Below, one piece after another: positions 18,339-28,422 of a DNA stretch of 64,000 bases. Within the stretch, counting starts at the first letter, position 1. The number at the start of each line of letters is the position of its first letter. The position numbers and the translations under genes were made by a program. Below the pieces are notes generated by a model. It did not search any database, was not told where the DNA came from, and saw only the letters and a program-made list of their open reading frames with translations. The DNA is taken from assembly GCF_902158555.1 (NCBI RefSeq), contig NZ_CABGGS010000023.1, forward strand, positions 62,001-126,000, given 5' to 3'. The stretch comes from Klebsiella spallanzanii (GTDB taxonomy: Bacteria > Pseudomonadota > Gammaproteobacteria > Enterobacterales > Enterobacteriaceae).

Positions 18339-18420
18339 ACGGGTGGATATTGTGTTGTCAGGTAACTGCGGAACGCGCAGATAATATCTTCGCCATGAGG
18401 TCATTTATGCTTTAGAGGCG

Positions 18421-18434
18421 TTGATATATATCAG
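18421..18434. promoter_or_regulatory. FNR-like box (TTGATATATATCAG)
   Basis: The sequence differs from the FNR consensus TTGAT-N4-ATCAA in only the last base. It lies 123 bp from the transporter-M20 operon start and 268 bp from yfhM; the first is the more plausible target. Confidence 0.5.
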
Positions 18435-18701
18435 ATAATTGAAAATGCGAGAGTTGTCAATTTATATAGGTTTGCTTTTGATGGATGCTCAGAATAACAA
18501 GACAGCAATAAATTCCTTTTTCAGAGGAAGTAAGAAAAATCCTGGTTAATGCTATTTGATTAATTTATGAGTTCTGATACTCAATCCTGAGGTATCTTTT
18601 GCCGGATATTGTTCACGAGCGTGCTATTGGTAATTTTGCCCTTCACGCATAATAATGTGTTCACTGAATGTATCTGGCTCTTGGGCCGAGGGGTTAGAAG
18701 G

Positions 18702-21700
18702 ATGAAACCATTTCGTTTGGCAGCGCTATCTCTGGCGCTACTCACCGCGCTATCGTTGACAGGCTGTGACGACAGCGGCAAACCGCAGGCGGTTGTTCCC
18801 GCGGCATCTACGGCGGCGGAAAAAGAGAGTGCGAAGCCGGATGCCAGCCAGCTGGCGGCGCTGGCTGAAAAAAGTAAAGGCAAATCGCTAACGCTGCTGG
18901 ATGCCTCAGAAGTGCAGCTTGACGGCGCGGCGACGCTGGTGCTGACCTTTTCTATCCCCTTGCAGCCAGATCAGGATTTCTCCCGCAGCGTACATCTGGT
19001 CGACAAAAAGAGCGGCAAAGTTGACGGCGCCTGGGAGCTGGCGCCGAATCTTAAAGAGCTACGGCTTCGCCATCTGGAGCCAAAACGCGAGCTGATTGTT
19101 TCGGTGGACCCCACTCTGGCGGCGCTGAATAAAGCGACTTTTGACAGCAGCTTCGAAAAAACCATTACCACGCGCGATATTGCCCCAAGCATTGGTTTTG
19201 CCAGCCGTGGATCGTTGCTGCCGGGGAAAGTCGTTGCCGGGCTACCGGTGATGGCGCTGAATGTCGATAACGTCGACGTGAATTTTTTCCGCATTAAACC
19301 GGAGTCGCTCTCCGCCTTCGTCAGTCAATGGGAATACCGTAACTCACTGAGCAACTGGGAGTCTGACGAGCTGCTTAAGATGGCCGATCTGGTCTATACC
19401 GGACGTTTTGACCTTAACCCCGCGCGCAATACCCGTGAAAAACTGCTGCTGCCGCTGGCGGATATCAAGCCTCTGCAGGAGCCGGGCGTCTACATCGCAG
19501 TGATGAATCAGGCGGGCCACTACAACTACAGCAACGCCGCGACGCTGTTCACTCTCAGCGATATCGGTGTATCCGCCCACCGTTATCACAACCGGCTGGA
19601 TGTCTTTACCCAGAGCCTCGAAAACGGCGCAGCTCAGTCGGATATTGATGTTCAACTGCTGAACGCTAAAGGGCAGACTCTGGCGCAGGCAAAGAGCGAC
19701 GGTCAGGGCCACGTCACGCTGCAAACTGATAAAGACGCGGCGCTGCTGCTGGCGCGTAAGGACGGGCAAACCACGCTGCTTGATCTTAAACTTCCGGCGT
19801 TGGATCTGGCGGAGTTTTCCATTGCCGGCGCGCCGGGCTTCACTAAGCAGCTATTTATGTTTGGCCCGCGGGATCTCTATCGTCCGGGCGAAACGGTGAT
19901 CCTCAACGCCTTGCTGCGCGATAGCGACGGCAAACCGCTGGCCGAGCAGCCGGTGAAGCTGGAAGTGGTGCAACCGGACGGCCAGGTGATTCGTTCGACG
20001 GTAAGCAAACCGGTGAACGGCCTGTATCAGTTTACGTATCCGCTCGATAGCGGCGCGGCGACCGGCATGTGGCATATTCGTGCCAGAACTGGCGACAACC
20101 AGCCGCGTGAGTGGGATTTCCACGTTGAAGATTTTATGCCTGAGCGGATGGCGCTGAGCCTGACGCCGCAGGAGACGCCGCTGGCACCCGATGCCAGTGT
20201 GGATTTCGCCGTCGCGGGCGTGTACTTATACGGTGCCCCCGCCAGCGGCAATCAGCTACAGGGCAAACTGTTCCTTCGCCCGCTGCGCGACGCGGTACCA
20301 GCGTTGCCGGGCTTCCAGTTTGGCGATATCGCCGAAGAAAACCTTTCCCGTAGCCTTGATGAAGTCCAGCTAACGCTGGATGACAGCGGCCGAGGCGAGG
20401 TGACCGCCGATAGTCAGTGGCAGGAGAGCCACTCACCGTTGCAGGTGATCCTCCAGGCAAGCCTGCTGGAGTCCGGCGGTCGCCCGGTCACGCGCACCGT
20501 CAGACAGCCAATCTGGCCAGCCGACGCGCTGCCGGGCATTCGTCCGGAATTTGCCCTGAAAGAGATTTACGACTATCGCACCGACAGCACCAGCAAGCAG
20601 CCGGTGGTGGATGAAAATGGCAACGCGGCGTTTGAGATTGTCTATGCCGATGCCAAAGGCGAGAAGAAGGCGGTCTCCGGGCTACAGGTGCGGTTGATTC
20701 GCGAGCGCCGCGACTACTACTGGAACTGGTCTGATAGTGAAGGCTGGCAGTCGCAGTTCGATCAAAAAGATCTTCAGGAAGGAGAGGAGTCGCTGGATCT
20801 TACTGCCGGGCAAACGGCAAAAGTCAGCTTCCCGGTTGAATGGGGCTCTTATCGCCTGGAAGTCAAAGGGCCGGACGATGTTGTCAGCAGCGTGCGCTTC
20901 TGGGCCGGATACAGCTGGCAGGATAACAGCGACGGTCAGGGGGCGGCGCGTCCGGACCGCGTCACCATGAAGCTGGATAAACCAGCCTATAAACCAGGCG
21001 ACACTATCAAGCTGCACATTGCCGCTCCGGCAGCCGGTAAAGGCTACGCGCTGGTGGAATCAAGCGAAGGGCCGCTGTGGTGGCAGGAAATTGACGTTCC
21101 GGCGGAAGGCATGGATTTGTCGATTCCGGTGGATAAAGCCTGGAATCGCCACGATCTGTACCTCAGCACCCTGGTGATTCGTCCAGGGGATAAATCACGC
21201 TCCGCGACGCCAAAACGGGCGGTGGGTCTGCTGCATCTGCCGCTTGGCGATGAAAACCGCCGTCTGAATCTGGCGCTGGAAGCGCCGGATAAAATGCGCC
21301 CCAACCAGCCGCTGACGGTTAAGGTTAAGGCCAGCGTCAAAGAAGGCGAAACGCCGAAGCAGGTCAACGTTCTGCTCTCCGCCGTGGATAGCGGCGTATT
21401 GAATATTACCGACTATGCGACGCCGGATCCGTGGAATGCTTTCTTCGGCCAGAAGCGCTACGGCGCAGATATTTACGATATCTACGGTCAGGTCATTGAA
21501 GGGCAGGGGAGGCTCGCCAGCCTGCGCTTCGGCGGCGATGGTGATGAACTTAAGCGCGGCGGCAAACCGCCGGTTAATCATGTAACTATTGTCGCCCAGC
21601 AGGCGCAGCCGGTCGTGCTGGATGAGCAAGGCGAAGGGACGGTAACGTTGCCGATTGGCGATTTTAACGGCGAACTGCGGGTCATGGCTCAGGCATGGAC

Positions 21701-23648
21701 CACCGAGGATTTCGGTAGCAGCGAAGATAAAGTGATCGTTGCTGCGCCGGTCATTGCCGAGATGAATATGCCGCGCTTCCTCGCCAGCGGAGACACTACT
21801 CGTCTGGCGCTGGATCTCCGCAACCTGACCGATAAACCGCAGACCTTGCATGTGGCTTTGGCGACCAGCGGTCTGCTACAGCTGAAAAGGGGGGAACTGC
21901 CCCCGGTCCAGATGGCGCCCGGCATGCGGACTACGCTATTTGTGCCGGTCAGCGCGCTGGATGGTTTTGGCGATGGCCAGGTTAATGCCACGATCAGCGG
22001 CCTGAACCTGCCGGGTGAAACGTTCGCGCCGATGCAGAAGCAGTGGAAGCTGGGCGTGCGTCCGGCATTCCCGGCACAGACAGTGAACTCCGGCGCCGTC
22101 TTGCAGCCAGGTGAAAGCTGGCAGGCCCCGGCTGAGCAAAGCCAGGACTTCTCGCCTGCAACGCTACAAGGGCAACTGGTGTTCAGCGGCAAGCCGCCGT
22201 TGAATCTGGCGCGCTATATTCGCGACCTCAAAGCTTATCCCTACGGCTGCCTGGAGCAGACCACCAGCGGGCTGTTCCCGTCGCTCTACACCAACGCAGC
22301 CCAGCTAAAAGCGTTGGGGATCAGCGGAGACAGCGATGAAAAACGACGCGCGGCGCTGGATATCGGCATTTCTCGCCTGCTGCAAATGCAGCGCGACGAT
22401 GGCGGTTTCGCCTTGTGGGACAAACAAGGACCGGAAGAGTACTGGCTGACCGCCTACGCAATGGATTTCCTCGTGCGAGCGGGCGAGCAGGGCTACAGCG
22501 TACCGGTGAACGCAGTGAACAACGGCAACCAGCGTCTGCTGCGTTATCTACAGGAGCCGGGCTTAATGACCGTCCGCTACAGCGATGATGCTCAGGCCAG
22601 CCGTTTTGCCGCTCAGGCTTACGCCGCGCTGGTGCTGGCGCGACAGCAGAAAGCGCCGCTCGGCGCACTGCGCGAAATCTGGAATCGCCACGAGCAGGCG
22701 CGTTCTGGTCTGCCGTTGTTGCAGTTAGGCGTTGCGCTGAAAGCGATGGGCGATGCACCTCGCGGTGACGAAGCTTTGAAGCTGGCAATGTCTACGCCGC
22801 GTCAGGATGCAAATCGCTGGCTTGGCGACTACGGTAGCCAGCTGCGCGACGATGCGCTGAAGCTGGCGTTGCTGGAAGAGAACAAGCTGCTGCCGGAGGC
22901 ACAAAACAGGCTGCTAAGCAACCTGGCGGAAGAAGCCTATGGTCAGCGCTGGCTCTCGACGCAGGAGAGTAACGCTCTGTTCCTGGCCGGGCGCTCGTTG
23001 CAGGACGTTCCTGGCAACTGGCAGGTACAAACCTCGCTGCAGACCGAGCCGCTTTCTGGCGATAAAGCGCAAACCCGTAACCTGACCGGCGACCAGCTGG
23101 CGGCGCTGCAGGTGACCAATACCGGGCAGCAGCCGCTGTGGTTACGTCTCGACAGCAGCGGGTATCCGCAGAGCGCTCCGCAGCCGGGCGGTAACTTGCT
23201 GGGTATTGAACGGCAAATTTTCGATACTCAGGGCCAGCAGAAATCGCTCTCTTCACTGCGCAGCGGTGAGCTGGTACTGGTGAAGCTGGAAGTCACAGCC
23301 AAACGCAACGTACCGGACGCGCTGGTGGTCGATTTACTTCCGGCAGGGCTGGAGCTGGAAAACCAGAATCTGGCCAACAGCAGCGCTAGCCTGCAGGAGA
23401 ATGGCGAGGTGGTGCAGAATCTGCTCAACCAGATGCAGCAGGCGGATATCCAGCACATTGAATTTCGCGACGATCGTTTTGTCGCTGCGGTGGCTATCAA
23501 CGAAGGACAGCCGGTGACCCTGGTTTATCTGGCGCGGGCGGTGACGCCGGGGACTTATCAGGTTCCGCAGCCGCAGGTGGAATCGATGTATGTGCCGCAG
23601 TGGCGGGCAACCGGCGCGGCCAGTGGTCCGTTGATTGTTACTCCATAA
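18702..23648 (+). CDS. yfhM: Bacterial alpha-2-macroglobulin lipoprotein
   Basis: 1648 residues from ATG 18702 (MKPFRLAALSLALLTAL), preceded by GAAGG; the longer frame from 18609 is rejected. Signal peptide with lipobox SLTGC. The next residues are two Asp, and Asp after the Cys is the inner-membrane retention signal in enterics. It has MG-type beta domains along the length and the thioester motif CLEQ, with Cys1183 (22248-22250), in YPYGCLEQTTSG. Bacterial A2Ms trap proteases that attack the envelope; the partner is PBP1c, encoded directly next. The start codon of pbpC follows the stop with no gap, so the pair is translated together. Confidence 0.96.
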   Translation: MKPFRLAALSLALLTALSLTGCDDSGKPQAVVPAASTAAEKESAKPDASQLAALAEKSKGKSLTLLDASEVQLDGAATLVLTFSIPLQPDQDFSRSVHLVDKKSGKVDGAWELAPNLKELRLRHLEPKRELIVSVDPTLAALNKATFDSSFEKTITTRDIAPSIGFASRGSLLPGKVVAGLPVMALNVDNVDVNFFRIKPESLSAFVSQWEYRNSLSNWESDELLKMADLVYTGRFDLNPARNTREKLLLPLADIKPLQEPGVYIAVMNQAGHYNYSNAATLFTLSDIGVSAHRYHNRLDVFTQSLENGAAQSDIDVQLLNAKGQTLAQAKSDGQGHVTLQTDKDAALLLARKDGQTTLLDLKLPALDLAEFSIAGAPGFTKQLFMFGPRDLYRPGETVILNALLRDSDGKPLAEQPVKLEVVQPDGQVIRSTVSKPVNGLYQFTYPLDSGAATGMWHIRARTGDNQPREWDFHVEDFMPERMALSLTPQETPLAPDASVDFAVAGVYLYGAPASGNQLQGKLFLRPLRDAVPALPGFQFGDIAEENLSRSLDEVQLTLDDSGRGEVTADSQWQESHSPLQVILQASLLESGGRPVTRTVRQPIWPADALPGIRPEFALKEIYDYRTDSTSKQPVVDENGNAAFEIVYADAKGEKKAVSGLQVRLIRERRDYYWNWSDSEGWQSQFDQKDLQEGEESLDLTAGQTAKVSFPVEWGSYRLEVKGPDDVVSSVRFWAGYSWQDNSDGQGAARPDRVTMKLDKPAYKPGDTIKLHIAAPAAGKGYALVESSEGPLWWQEIDVPAEGMDLSIPVDKAWNRHDLYLSTLVIRPGDKSRSATPKRAVGLLHLPLGDENRRLNLALEAPDKMRPNQPLTVKVKASVKEGETPKQVNVLLSAVDSGVLNITDYATPDPWNAFFGQKRYGADIYDIYGQVIEGQGRLASLRFGGDGDELKRGGKPPVNHVTIVAQQAQPVVLDEQGEGTVTLPIGDFNGELRVMAQAWTTEDFGSSEDKVIVAAPVIAEMNMPRFLASGDTTRLALDLRNLTDKPQTLHVALATSGLLQLKRGELPPVQMAPGMRTTLFVPVSALDGFGDGQVNATISGLNLPGETFAPMQKQWKLGVRPAFPAQTVNSGAVLQPGESWQAPAEQSQDFSPATLQGQLVFSGKPPLNLARYIRDLKAYPYGCLEQTTSGLFPSLYTNAAQLKALGISGDSDEKRRAALDIGISRLLQMQRDDGGFALWDKQGPEEYWLTAYAMDFLVRAGEQGYSVPVNAVNNGNQRLLRYLQEPGLMTVRYSDDAQASRFAAQAYAALVLARQQKAPLGALREIWNRHEQARSGLPLLQLGVALKAMGDAPRGDEALKLAMSTPRQDANRWLGDYGSQLRDDALKLALLEENKLLPEAQNRLLSNLAEEAYGQRWLSTQESNALFLAGRSLQDVPGNWQVQTSLQTEPLSGDKAQTRNLTGDQLAALQVTNTGQQPLWLRLDSSGYPQSAPQPGGNLLGIERQIFDTQGQQKSLSSLRSGELVLVKLEVTAKRNVPDALVVDLLPAGLELENQNLANSSASLQENGEVVQNLLNQMQQADIQHIEFRDDRFVAAVAINEGQPVTLVYLARAVTPGTYQVPQPQVESMYVPQWRATGAASGPLIVTP

Positions 23649-25973
23649 ATGAAGTGTTTTACCGCGATAAAACGCCGCTGGCGCTGGCTGGCGGCGTTTA
23701 TTTTTCTGCTGTGGCTTGCGGTGCTGGTGGCTGACAGGTTATGGCCGCTACCGCTGCGTGAGGTCACGCCTGCCAGAGTGGTGGTGGCGGAAGACGGGAC
23801 GCCGCTGTGGCGTTTTGCCGATGCGCAGGGCGTCTGGCGCTATCCGGTGACGCTGGCTGATGTTTCGCCGCGCTATTTGCAGGCGCTGATCCAGTATGAA
23901 GATCGCTGGTTCTGGGATCATCCTGGCGTTAATCCGTTCTCGATCGCGCGTGCCGCCTGGCAGGATCTGATCTCCGGGCGGGTGATCTCCGGGGGGAGCA
24001 CGCTGACCATGCAGGTGGCGCGCCTTCTCGATCCTCATCCTCGCACCTTCGGCGGCAAGCTGCGTCAGCTATGGCGGGCGCTGCAGCTGGAGTGGCATTT
24101 GTCAAAAAGCGAGATCCTCACGCTCTATCTCAACCGGGCGCCGTTCGGTGGCACGCTGCAGGGGATCGGTGCGGCCAGTTGGGCTTACCTTGGGAAACCA
24201 CCAGCTCAGCTAAGCTACGGCGAAGCGGCGCTGCTGGCGGTGCTACCGCAGGCCCCGAGCCGCCTGCGCCCGGACCGCTGGCCCGAGCGGGCACAAGCAG
24301 CGCGCGACAAAGTGCTGCTGCGGATGCTGAGCCAGGGAGTATGGTCAGAAAAACCGGTACGTGAAGCTATCGAAGAGCCGGTATGGCTATTCCCGCGCCA
24401 GATGCCGCAGTTAGCACCGCTTTTTTCCCGCCGCGCGCTGGCGAGCAGCCGTCAAGAGAAGGTCGTGACGACGCTGGATGCCGGACTGCAGCGGCAGCTG
24501 GAAGATCTGGCGTTGAACTGGAAATCGCGTCTGCCGCCGCGCAGCTCGCTGGCAATGGTGGTGGTTGACCATACCAATATGAAGGTACGCGGCTGGGTAG
24601 GTTCGGCGGATATTAGCGATGATAGCCGCTTTGGCCATATTGATATGGTGTCAGCGGTCCGCTCTCCCGGTTCGGTGCTGAAACCATTTGTCTATGGTAT
24701 GGCACTGGATGAGGGGCTGATTCATCCGGCGTCTTTATTGCAGGACGTCCCGCGACGCTTTAGCGATTACCGGCCGGGCAACTTCGATAGCGGCTTTCAC
24801 GGGCCGGTGAGCGCCAGCGAAGCGCTGGTTCGTTCGTTGAACCTTCCGGCGGTGCAGGTACTGGAGGCCTACGGGCCGAAGCGTTTTGCTGCTAACTTGC
24901 GTAACGCCGGTCTGCCGCTGATGCTGCCAGCGGGTGCAGAGCCGAATCTGTCGCTGATCCTCGGCGGGGCCGGAGCGAGGCTGGAGGATATTGTGGCGGC
25001 GTACAGCGCATTCGCCCGTCACGGCAAGGCCGCGCGATTGCGTATCACCCCTGACACTCCGCTGGTGGAAAGGCCGTTGTTGTCGCCGGGTTCTGCCTGG
25101 ATTGTACGGCGCATTCTGGCCGGTGAAGCGCAGCCAGTTCCTGATGCATCGCTGGTGCAGGTGGTGCCGCTGGCGTGGAAAACCGGCACCAGCTATGGCT
25201 ATCGCGATGCCTGGGCGATCGGCGTTAATGCTCGCTACCTGATCGGCATCTGGACCGGGCGACCTGATGGTACGCCGGTAGTCGGGCAGTTTGGTTTTGC
25301 CAGCGCGGTGCCGTTGCTTAATCAGGTGAATAATATGCTGCTGGCGCGACCAGCGATGGGTCGCGGTGGACTACCAACCGACCCGCGTCCACCGTCGGTT
25401 AGCGCCGGGACCATTTGCTGGCCCGGCGGGCAGCATTTAGCGGCAGGTGATGCGAACTGTCGCCGACGGCTGGCAACCTGGTTGCTGGACGAGAGCCAGC
25501 CGCCGACGCTGCTGTTGCCGGGTCAGGAGGGTATTCGCGGCATTCGTTTCCCGGTATGGCTGAATGAGAAAGGATTGCGGGTGGCGGCAGATTGCCCCGG
25601 CGCGGTGGAGAGAAGTATCGACGTCTGGCCGCTGCCGCTTGAACCCTGGCTACCCGCAGGCGAACGGCGTCGCGCCAGACTGCCTGCTGTATCGGCTGAT
25701 TGTCCGCCAGTACAAACCACGGATCCCGCGCCGCTGGTGCTATCCGGCGTTCGAGAGGGCGCGGTGGTTAAACGTCTTCCCGGTGAGCGAAAAGTGATGC
25801 TACCGCTGCAGACGACCGGTGGAGAAGGGCGGCGCTGGTGGTTTTTGAACGGCGAGCCGCTGCTGGCGGAAGGCGTCGGTACGACTCTTAACCTTGAGCG
25901 ACCTGATAGTTACCAATTGGTGGTGATGGATCAAAGTGGGCAGATTGTTGCCGCAAACTTCACCGTGCAATAA
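23649..25973 (+). CDS. pbpC: Penicillin-binding protein 1C
   Basis: 774 residues. N-terminal membrane anchor (about 15-30), then a GT51 glycosyltransferase domain with EDRWFWDHPG (84-93) and GGSTLTMQVARL (115-126). The transpeptidase domain has the nucleophile Ser342 in SVLK (342-345) and KTGTS further on. A C-terminal BiPBP_C domain follows. It polymerises glycan strands and pairs with the A2M YfhM in peptidoglycan repair after proteolytic attack (known model). Starts immediately after yfhM. Confidence 0.96.
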   Translation: MKCFTAIKRRWRWLAAFIFLLWLAVLVADRLWPLPLREVTPARVVVAEDGTPLWRFADAQGVWRYPVTLADVSPRYLQALIQYEDRWFWDHPGVNPFSIARAAWQDLISGRVISGGSTLTMQVARLLDPHPRTFGGKLRQLWRALQLEWHLSKSEILTLYLNRAPFGGTLQGIGAASWAYLGKPPAQLSYGEAALLAVLPQAPSRLRPDRWPERAQAARDKVLLRMLSQGVWSEKPVREAIEEPVWLFPRQMPQLAPLFSRRALASSRQEKVVTTLDAGLQRQLEDLALNWKSRLPPRSSLAMVVVDHTNMKVRGWVGSADISDDSRFGHIDMVSAVRSPGSVLKPFVYGMALDEGLIHPASLLQDVPRRFSDYRPGNFDSGFHGPVSASEALVRSLNLPAVQVLEAYGPKRFAANLRNAGLPLMLPAGAEPNLSLILGGAGARLEDIVAAYSAFARHGKAARLRITPDTPLVERPLLSPGSAWIVRRILAGEAQPVPDASLVQVVPLAWKTGTSYGYRDAWAIGVNARYLIGIWTGRPDGTPVVGQFGFASAVPLLNQVNNMLLARPAMGRGGLPTDPRPPSVSAGTICWPGGQHLAAGDANCRRRLATWLLDESQPPTLLLPGQEGIRGIRFPVWLNEKGLRVAADCPGAVERSIDVWPLPLEPWLPAGERRRARLPAVSADCPPVQTTDPAPLVLSGVREGAVVKRLPGERKVMLPLQTTGGEGRRWWFLNGEPLLAEGVGTTLNLERPDSYQLVVMDQSGQIVAANFTVQ

Positions 25974-26134
25974 ACAGAACTTTCCTTAATTGGCCTGATT
26001 TGTTGTTTAAGGTCGCTTTTTTTTAAAAAAATGTTACCTAAACACATAGGCAACCGCCTTAGATGATGATTATAATTCGCGCCGTATTTATCTGCTCATC
26101 TGCAAAACAGAACAACACATATAAAGAGGTTATC

Positions 26135-26566
26135 ATGGCTATTGAACGTACTTTTTCCATCATCAAACCAAACGCGGTGGCAAAAAACGTTATTGGCGGC
26201 ATCTTTTCTCGCTTTGAAGCTGCAGGGTTCAAAATTGTCGGCACCAAAATGCTGCATCTGACCGTTGAGCAGGCTCGCGGTTTTTATGCTGAGCACGAAG
26301 GTCGCCCATTCTTCGACGGCCTGGTTGAATTTATGACCTCCGGTCCGATCGTGGTTTCCGTACTGGAAGGTGAAAATGCGGTTCAGCGTCACCGTGACCT
26401 GCTGGGCGCAACCAACCCGGCGAACGCGCTGGCAGGTACTCTGCGCGCTGACTACGCTGACAGCTTCACCGAGAACGGTACCCATGGTTCCGACTCTGTT
26501 GAATCTGCTGCGCGCGAAATTGCGTTTTTCTTTGCGGAAGGCGAGGTTTGCCCGCGCACCCGCTAA
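26135..26566 (+). CDS. ndk: Nucleoside diphosphate kinase
   Basis: 143 residues from ATG 26135 ([18 protein letters not shown]), preceded by AAAGAGG; the longer frame from 26063 is rejected. The phosphorylated His117 is in NGTHGSDS (114-121). It moves the gamma phosphate between nucleoside triphosphates and diphosphates and balances NTP/dNTP pools. A single-gene unit followed by a long repeat-containing spacer. Confidence 0.97.
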   Translation: MAIERTFSIIKPNAVAKNVIGGIFSRFEAAGFKIVGTKMLHLTVEQARGFYAEHEGRPFFDGLVEFMTSGPIVVSVLEGENAVQRHRDLLGATNPANALAGTLRADYADSFTENGTHGSDSVESAAREIAFFFAEGEVCPRTR

Positions 26567-26572
26567 TCTCCC

Positions 26573-26690
26573 GCGTCTTTCACGCCACCGCTTTGTTGGC
26601 TTCATTCGCGCACCCTGGTCACATAGTTATCTATGCTCCCGGGGATTTGCGAACTCGCCGCCTCGCCGTGACGTAAAATACTTTGGAGAT
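26573..26690 (+). repeat. Palindromic intergenic repeat, copy 1
   Basis: About 118 bp. It contains GTTGGC (26595-26600), CCCTGGTCACATAG (26613-26626) and CTATGCTCCCGGGG (26631-26644), which fold into a stem of CATAG/CTATG and CCCTGG/CCGGGG separated by a small internal mismatch. The second copy lies 129 bp downstream in the same orientation. Similar palindromic repeats occur between genes in enterobacteria, in my recollection; I cannot name the family. Confidence 0.7.
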
Positions 26691-26700
26691 CCCAATCCTC

Positions 26701-26817
26701 GTCGTCTTTTCAACCGTCGCGGTGTTGGCTGCGCGCGTTCACCCCGGTCACATAGTTTCTATGCTCCCGGGGCTTCACTTGCTTGCCGCCTTGCGACAAT
26801 CGAAAAGCCATAGAGGA
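26701..26817 (+). repeat. Palindromic intergenic repeat, copy 2
   Basis: About 117 bp. GTTGGC (26724-26729), CCCCGGTCACATAG (26742-26755) and CTATGCTCCCGGGG (26759-26772) give a better stem than copy 1, with perfect CCCCGG/CCGGGG arms. After the palindrome both copies read on through CTTGCCGCCT-like sequence. The offset from copy 1 is 129 bp at several landmarks. Confidence 0.7.
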
Positions 26818-26896
26818 TTAAGTATGTGGTTACGATTTTTTTATCATTGACTGCGTGCAAGCGTGGTATTGATGCGCCAGACTTTGTAGAATACAG

Positions 26897-26935
26897 CGCC
26901 CCGGATGAGCAGTCGCTCCCGGGGCGTTTCTTTTT
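26897..26935 (+). terminator. Rho-independent terminator upstream of rlmN
   Basis: CGCCCCGG (26897-26904) and CCGGGGCG (26919-26926) form a perfect 8 bp GC stem followed by TTTCTTTTT. It ends transcription from ndk or from a short RNA starting in the repeat region, 46 bp before rlmN. Confidence 0.8.
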
Positions 26936-26981
26936 AACCCTCCAGGGGCCATAACGTGTAATAACGAGGCCGGAATCAATT

Positions 26982-28148
26982 ATGTCTGAACAAATAGTCA
27001 CACCTGATAGCGCCGCTCTGACGGTGCCGAACAAAGATGCCAAAATCAACCTGCTGGATCTGAACCGTCAGCAGCTGCGCGAGTTTTTCAAAAACATGGG
27101 CGAGAAGCCTTTCCGCGCCGATCAGGTGATGAAATGGATGTATCACTACTGCTGCGATAACTTTGATGAGATGACCGATATCAACAAAGTTCTGCGCGGC
27201 AAACTTAAGGAAGTCGCGGAGATCCGTGCGCCTGAAGTCGTTGAAGAGCAGCGCTCCAGCGACGGTACCATCAAATGGGCGATTGCCGTTGGCGATCAGC
27301 GCGTTGAGACCGTGTATATCCCGGAAGACGATCGCGCGACCCTGTGCGTTTCTTCCCAGGTTGGTTGCGCGCTGGAGTGTAAATTCTGCTCCACGGCGCA
27401 GCAGGGCTTTAACCGCAACCTGCGGGTCTCGGAAATTATCGGCCAGGTCTGGCGCGCGGCGAAAATCGTCGGCGCGGTGAAGACTACAGGCGTGCGTCCG
27501 ATTACCAATGTGGTAATGATGGGGATGGGCGAACCGCTGCTGAACCTGACCAACGTGGTTCCGGCAATGGAGATCATGCTCGACGATTTCGGTTTTGGTC
27601 TTTCCAAACGTCGCGTCACGCTCTCCACTTCCGGCGTTGTTCCGGCGCTGGATAAGCTTGGCGATATGATTGACGTTGCGCTGGCTATCTCCCTGCACGC
27701 GCCGAATGACACCATTCGTGACGAAATCGTGCCGATCAACAAGAAATACAACATTGAGACCTTCCTGAACTCGGTGCGTGGTTACATTTCGAAGTCCAAC
27801 GCCAATCAAGGCCGCGTGACCATCGAGTACGTTATGCTGGATCATGTTAATGACGGCACCGAACATGCTCACGAGCTGGCCGCGCTGCTGAAGGATACGC
27901 CGTGTAAGATCAACCTGATCCCATGGAACCCCTTCCCGGGCGCGCCATATGGCCGTAGCTCCAACAGCCGCATCGACCGTTTCTCCAAGGTTCTGATGGA
28001 GTACGGTTTCACCACTATCGTGCGTAAAACTCGCGGTGATGATATTGATGCTGCCTGCGGCCAACTGGCCGGTGACGTTATCGACCGTACCAAACGTACG
28101 CTGCGTAAGCGTATGCAGGGCGAAGCGATTGAGGTGAAGGCTGTCTGA
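26982..28148 (+). CDS. rlmN: Dual-specificity rRNA/tRNA (adenine-C2)-methyltransferase RlmN
   Basis: 388 residues, a radical SAM enzyme. The [4Fe-4S] ligands are Cys129, Cys133 and Cys136 (CALECKFC). Cys122 and the C-terminal Cys in DAACGQ correspond to the two redox/methyl-carrying cysteines. It methylates A2503 of 23S rRNA and A37 of some tRNAs. Compared with E. coli the N terminus has a few extra residues in the 9-20 region. A long imperfect hairpin follows the gene. Confidence 0.97.
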   Translation: MSEQIVTPDSAALTVPNKDAKINLLDLNRQQLREFFKNMGEKPFRADQVMKWMYHYCCDNFDEMTDINKVLRGKLKEVAEIRAPEVVEEQRSSDGTIKWAIAVGDQRVETVYIPEDDRATLCVSSQVGCALECKFCSTAQQGFNRNLRVSEIIGQVWRAAKIVGAVKTTGVRPITNVVMMGMGEPLLNLTNVVPAMEIMLDDFGFGLSKRRVTLSTSGVVPALDKLGDMIDVALAISLHAPNDTIRDEIVPINKKYNIETFLNSVRGYISKSNANQGRVTIEYVMLDHVNDGTEHAHELAALLKDTPCKINLIPWNPFPGAPYGRSSNSRIDRFSKVLMEYGFTTIVRKTRGDDIDAACGQLAGDVIDRTKRTLRKRMQGEAIEVKAV

Positions 28149-28150
28149 TA

Positions 28151-28190
28151 AATGATGCAGCATGCGGCCCAGGTCGCATGTTGCATCATT
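28151..28190 (+). terminator. Long hairpin after rlmN
   Basis: AATGATGCAGCATGCG (28151-28166) pairs with CGCATGTTGCATCATT (28175-28190) with a single G-T mismatch. There is only a weak U-tract (ATTATGTTG), so it may be a terminator or a 3'-end protector. Confidence 0.6.
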
Positions 28191-28422
28191 ATGTTGAATA
28201 GCCGGGCGAAATACGCTGTTCTGGTTAATAATTACGGTGCGTTTTTGTCGACTTTGAGGCAGTATGTAGCGGTACAACAACCGCTTAGCATTCAATATTG
28301 ATAAGTCTCTGTGATAGTACGTCATACGGACTTATACTGTTTGTCTGACGTTGAGCAGATGTCTCGCGGCGCGGGCTTACCGGCGCTGAATTTTAAATTT
28401 CACGTACCAGTAGTTGTAGCGA

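Larger units (their letters stand above)
18299..18701. other. 403 bp intergenic region, divergent promoters, no gene seen
   Basis: This AT-rich gap separates the transporter operon (minus strand) from yfhM (plus strand). It holds an inverted repeat CCCATA/TATGGG (18321-18338), an FNR-like box (18421-18434) and other AT-rich promoter-like sequence. The only frame here, open on the plus strand from 18609, is just the upstream extension of yfhM and has no ribosome site. No RNA gene is recognised. Confidence 0.6.
26567..26981. other. 415 bp intergenic region between ndk and rlmN
   Basis: No protein gene is supported. The region contains two tandem copies of a palindromic repeat (26573-26690 and 26701-26817), then an intrinsic terminator (26897-26935), then the rlmN leader. 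The frames that cross it are short and follow no codon bias. Confidence 0.7.

Noticed and set aside
26976..28325. 449-residue open frame antisense to rlmN
   Set aside because: Same cause; guided by rlmN codon use and lacking any family features.
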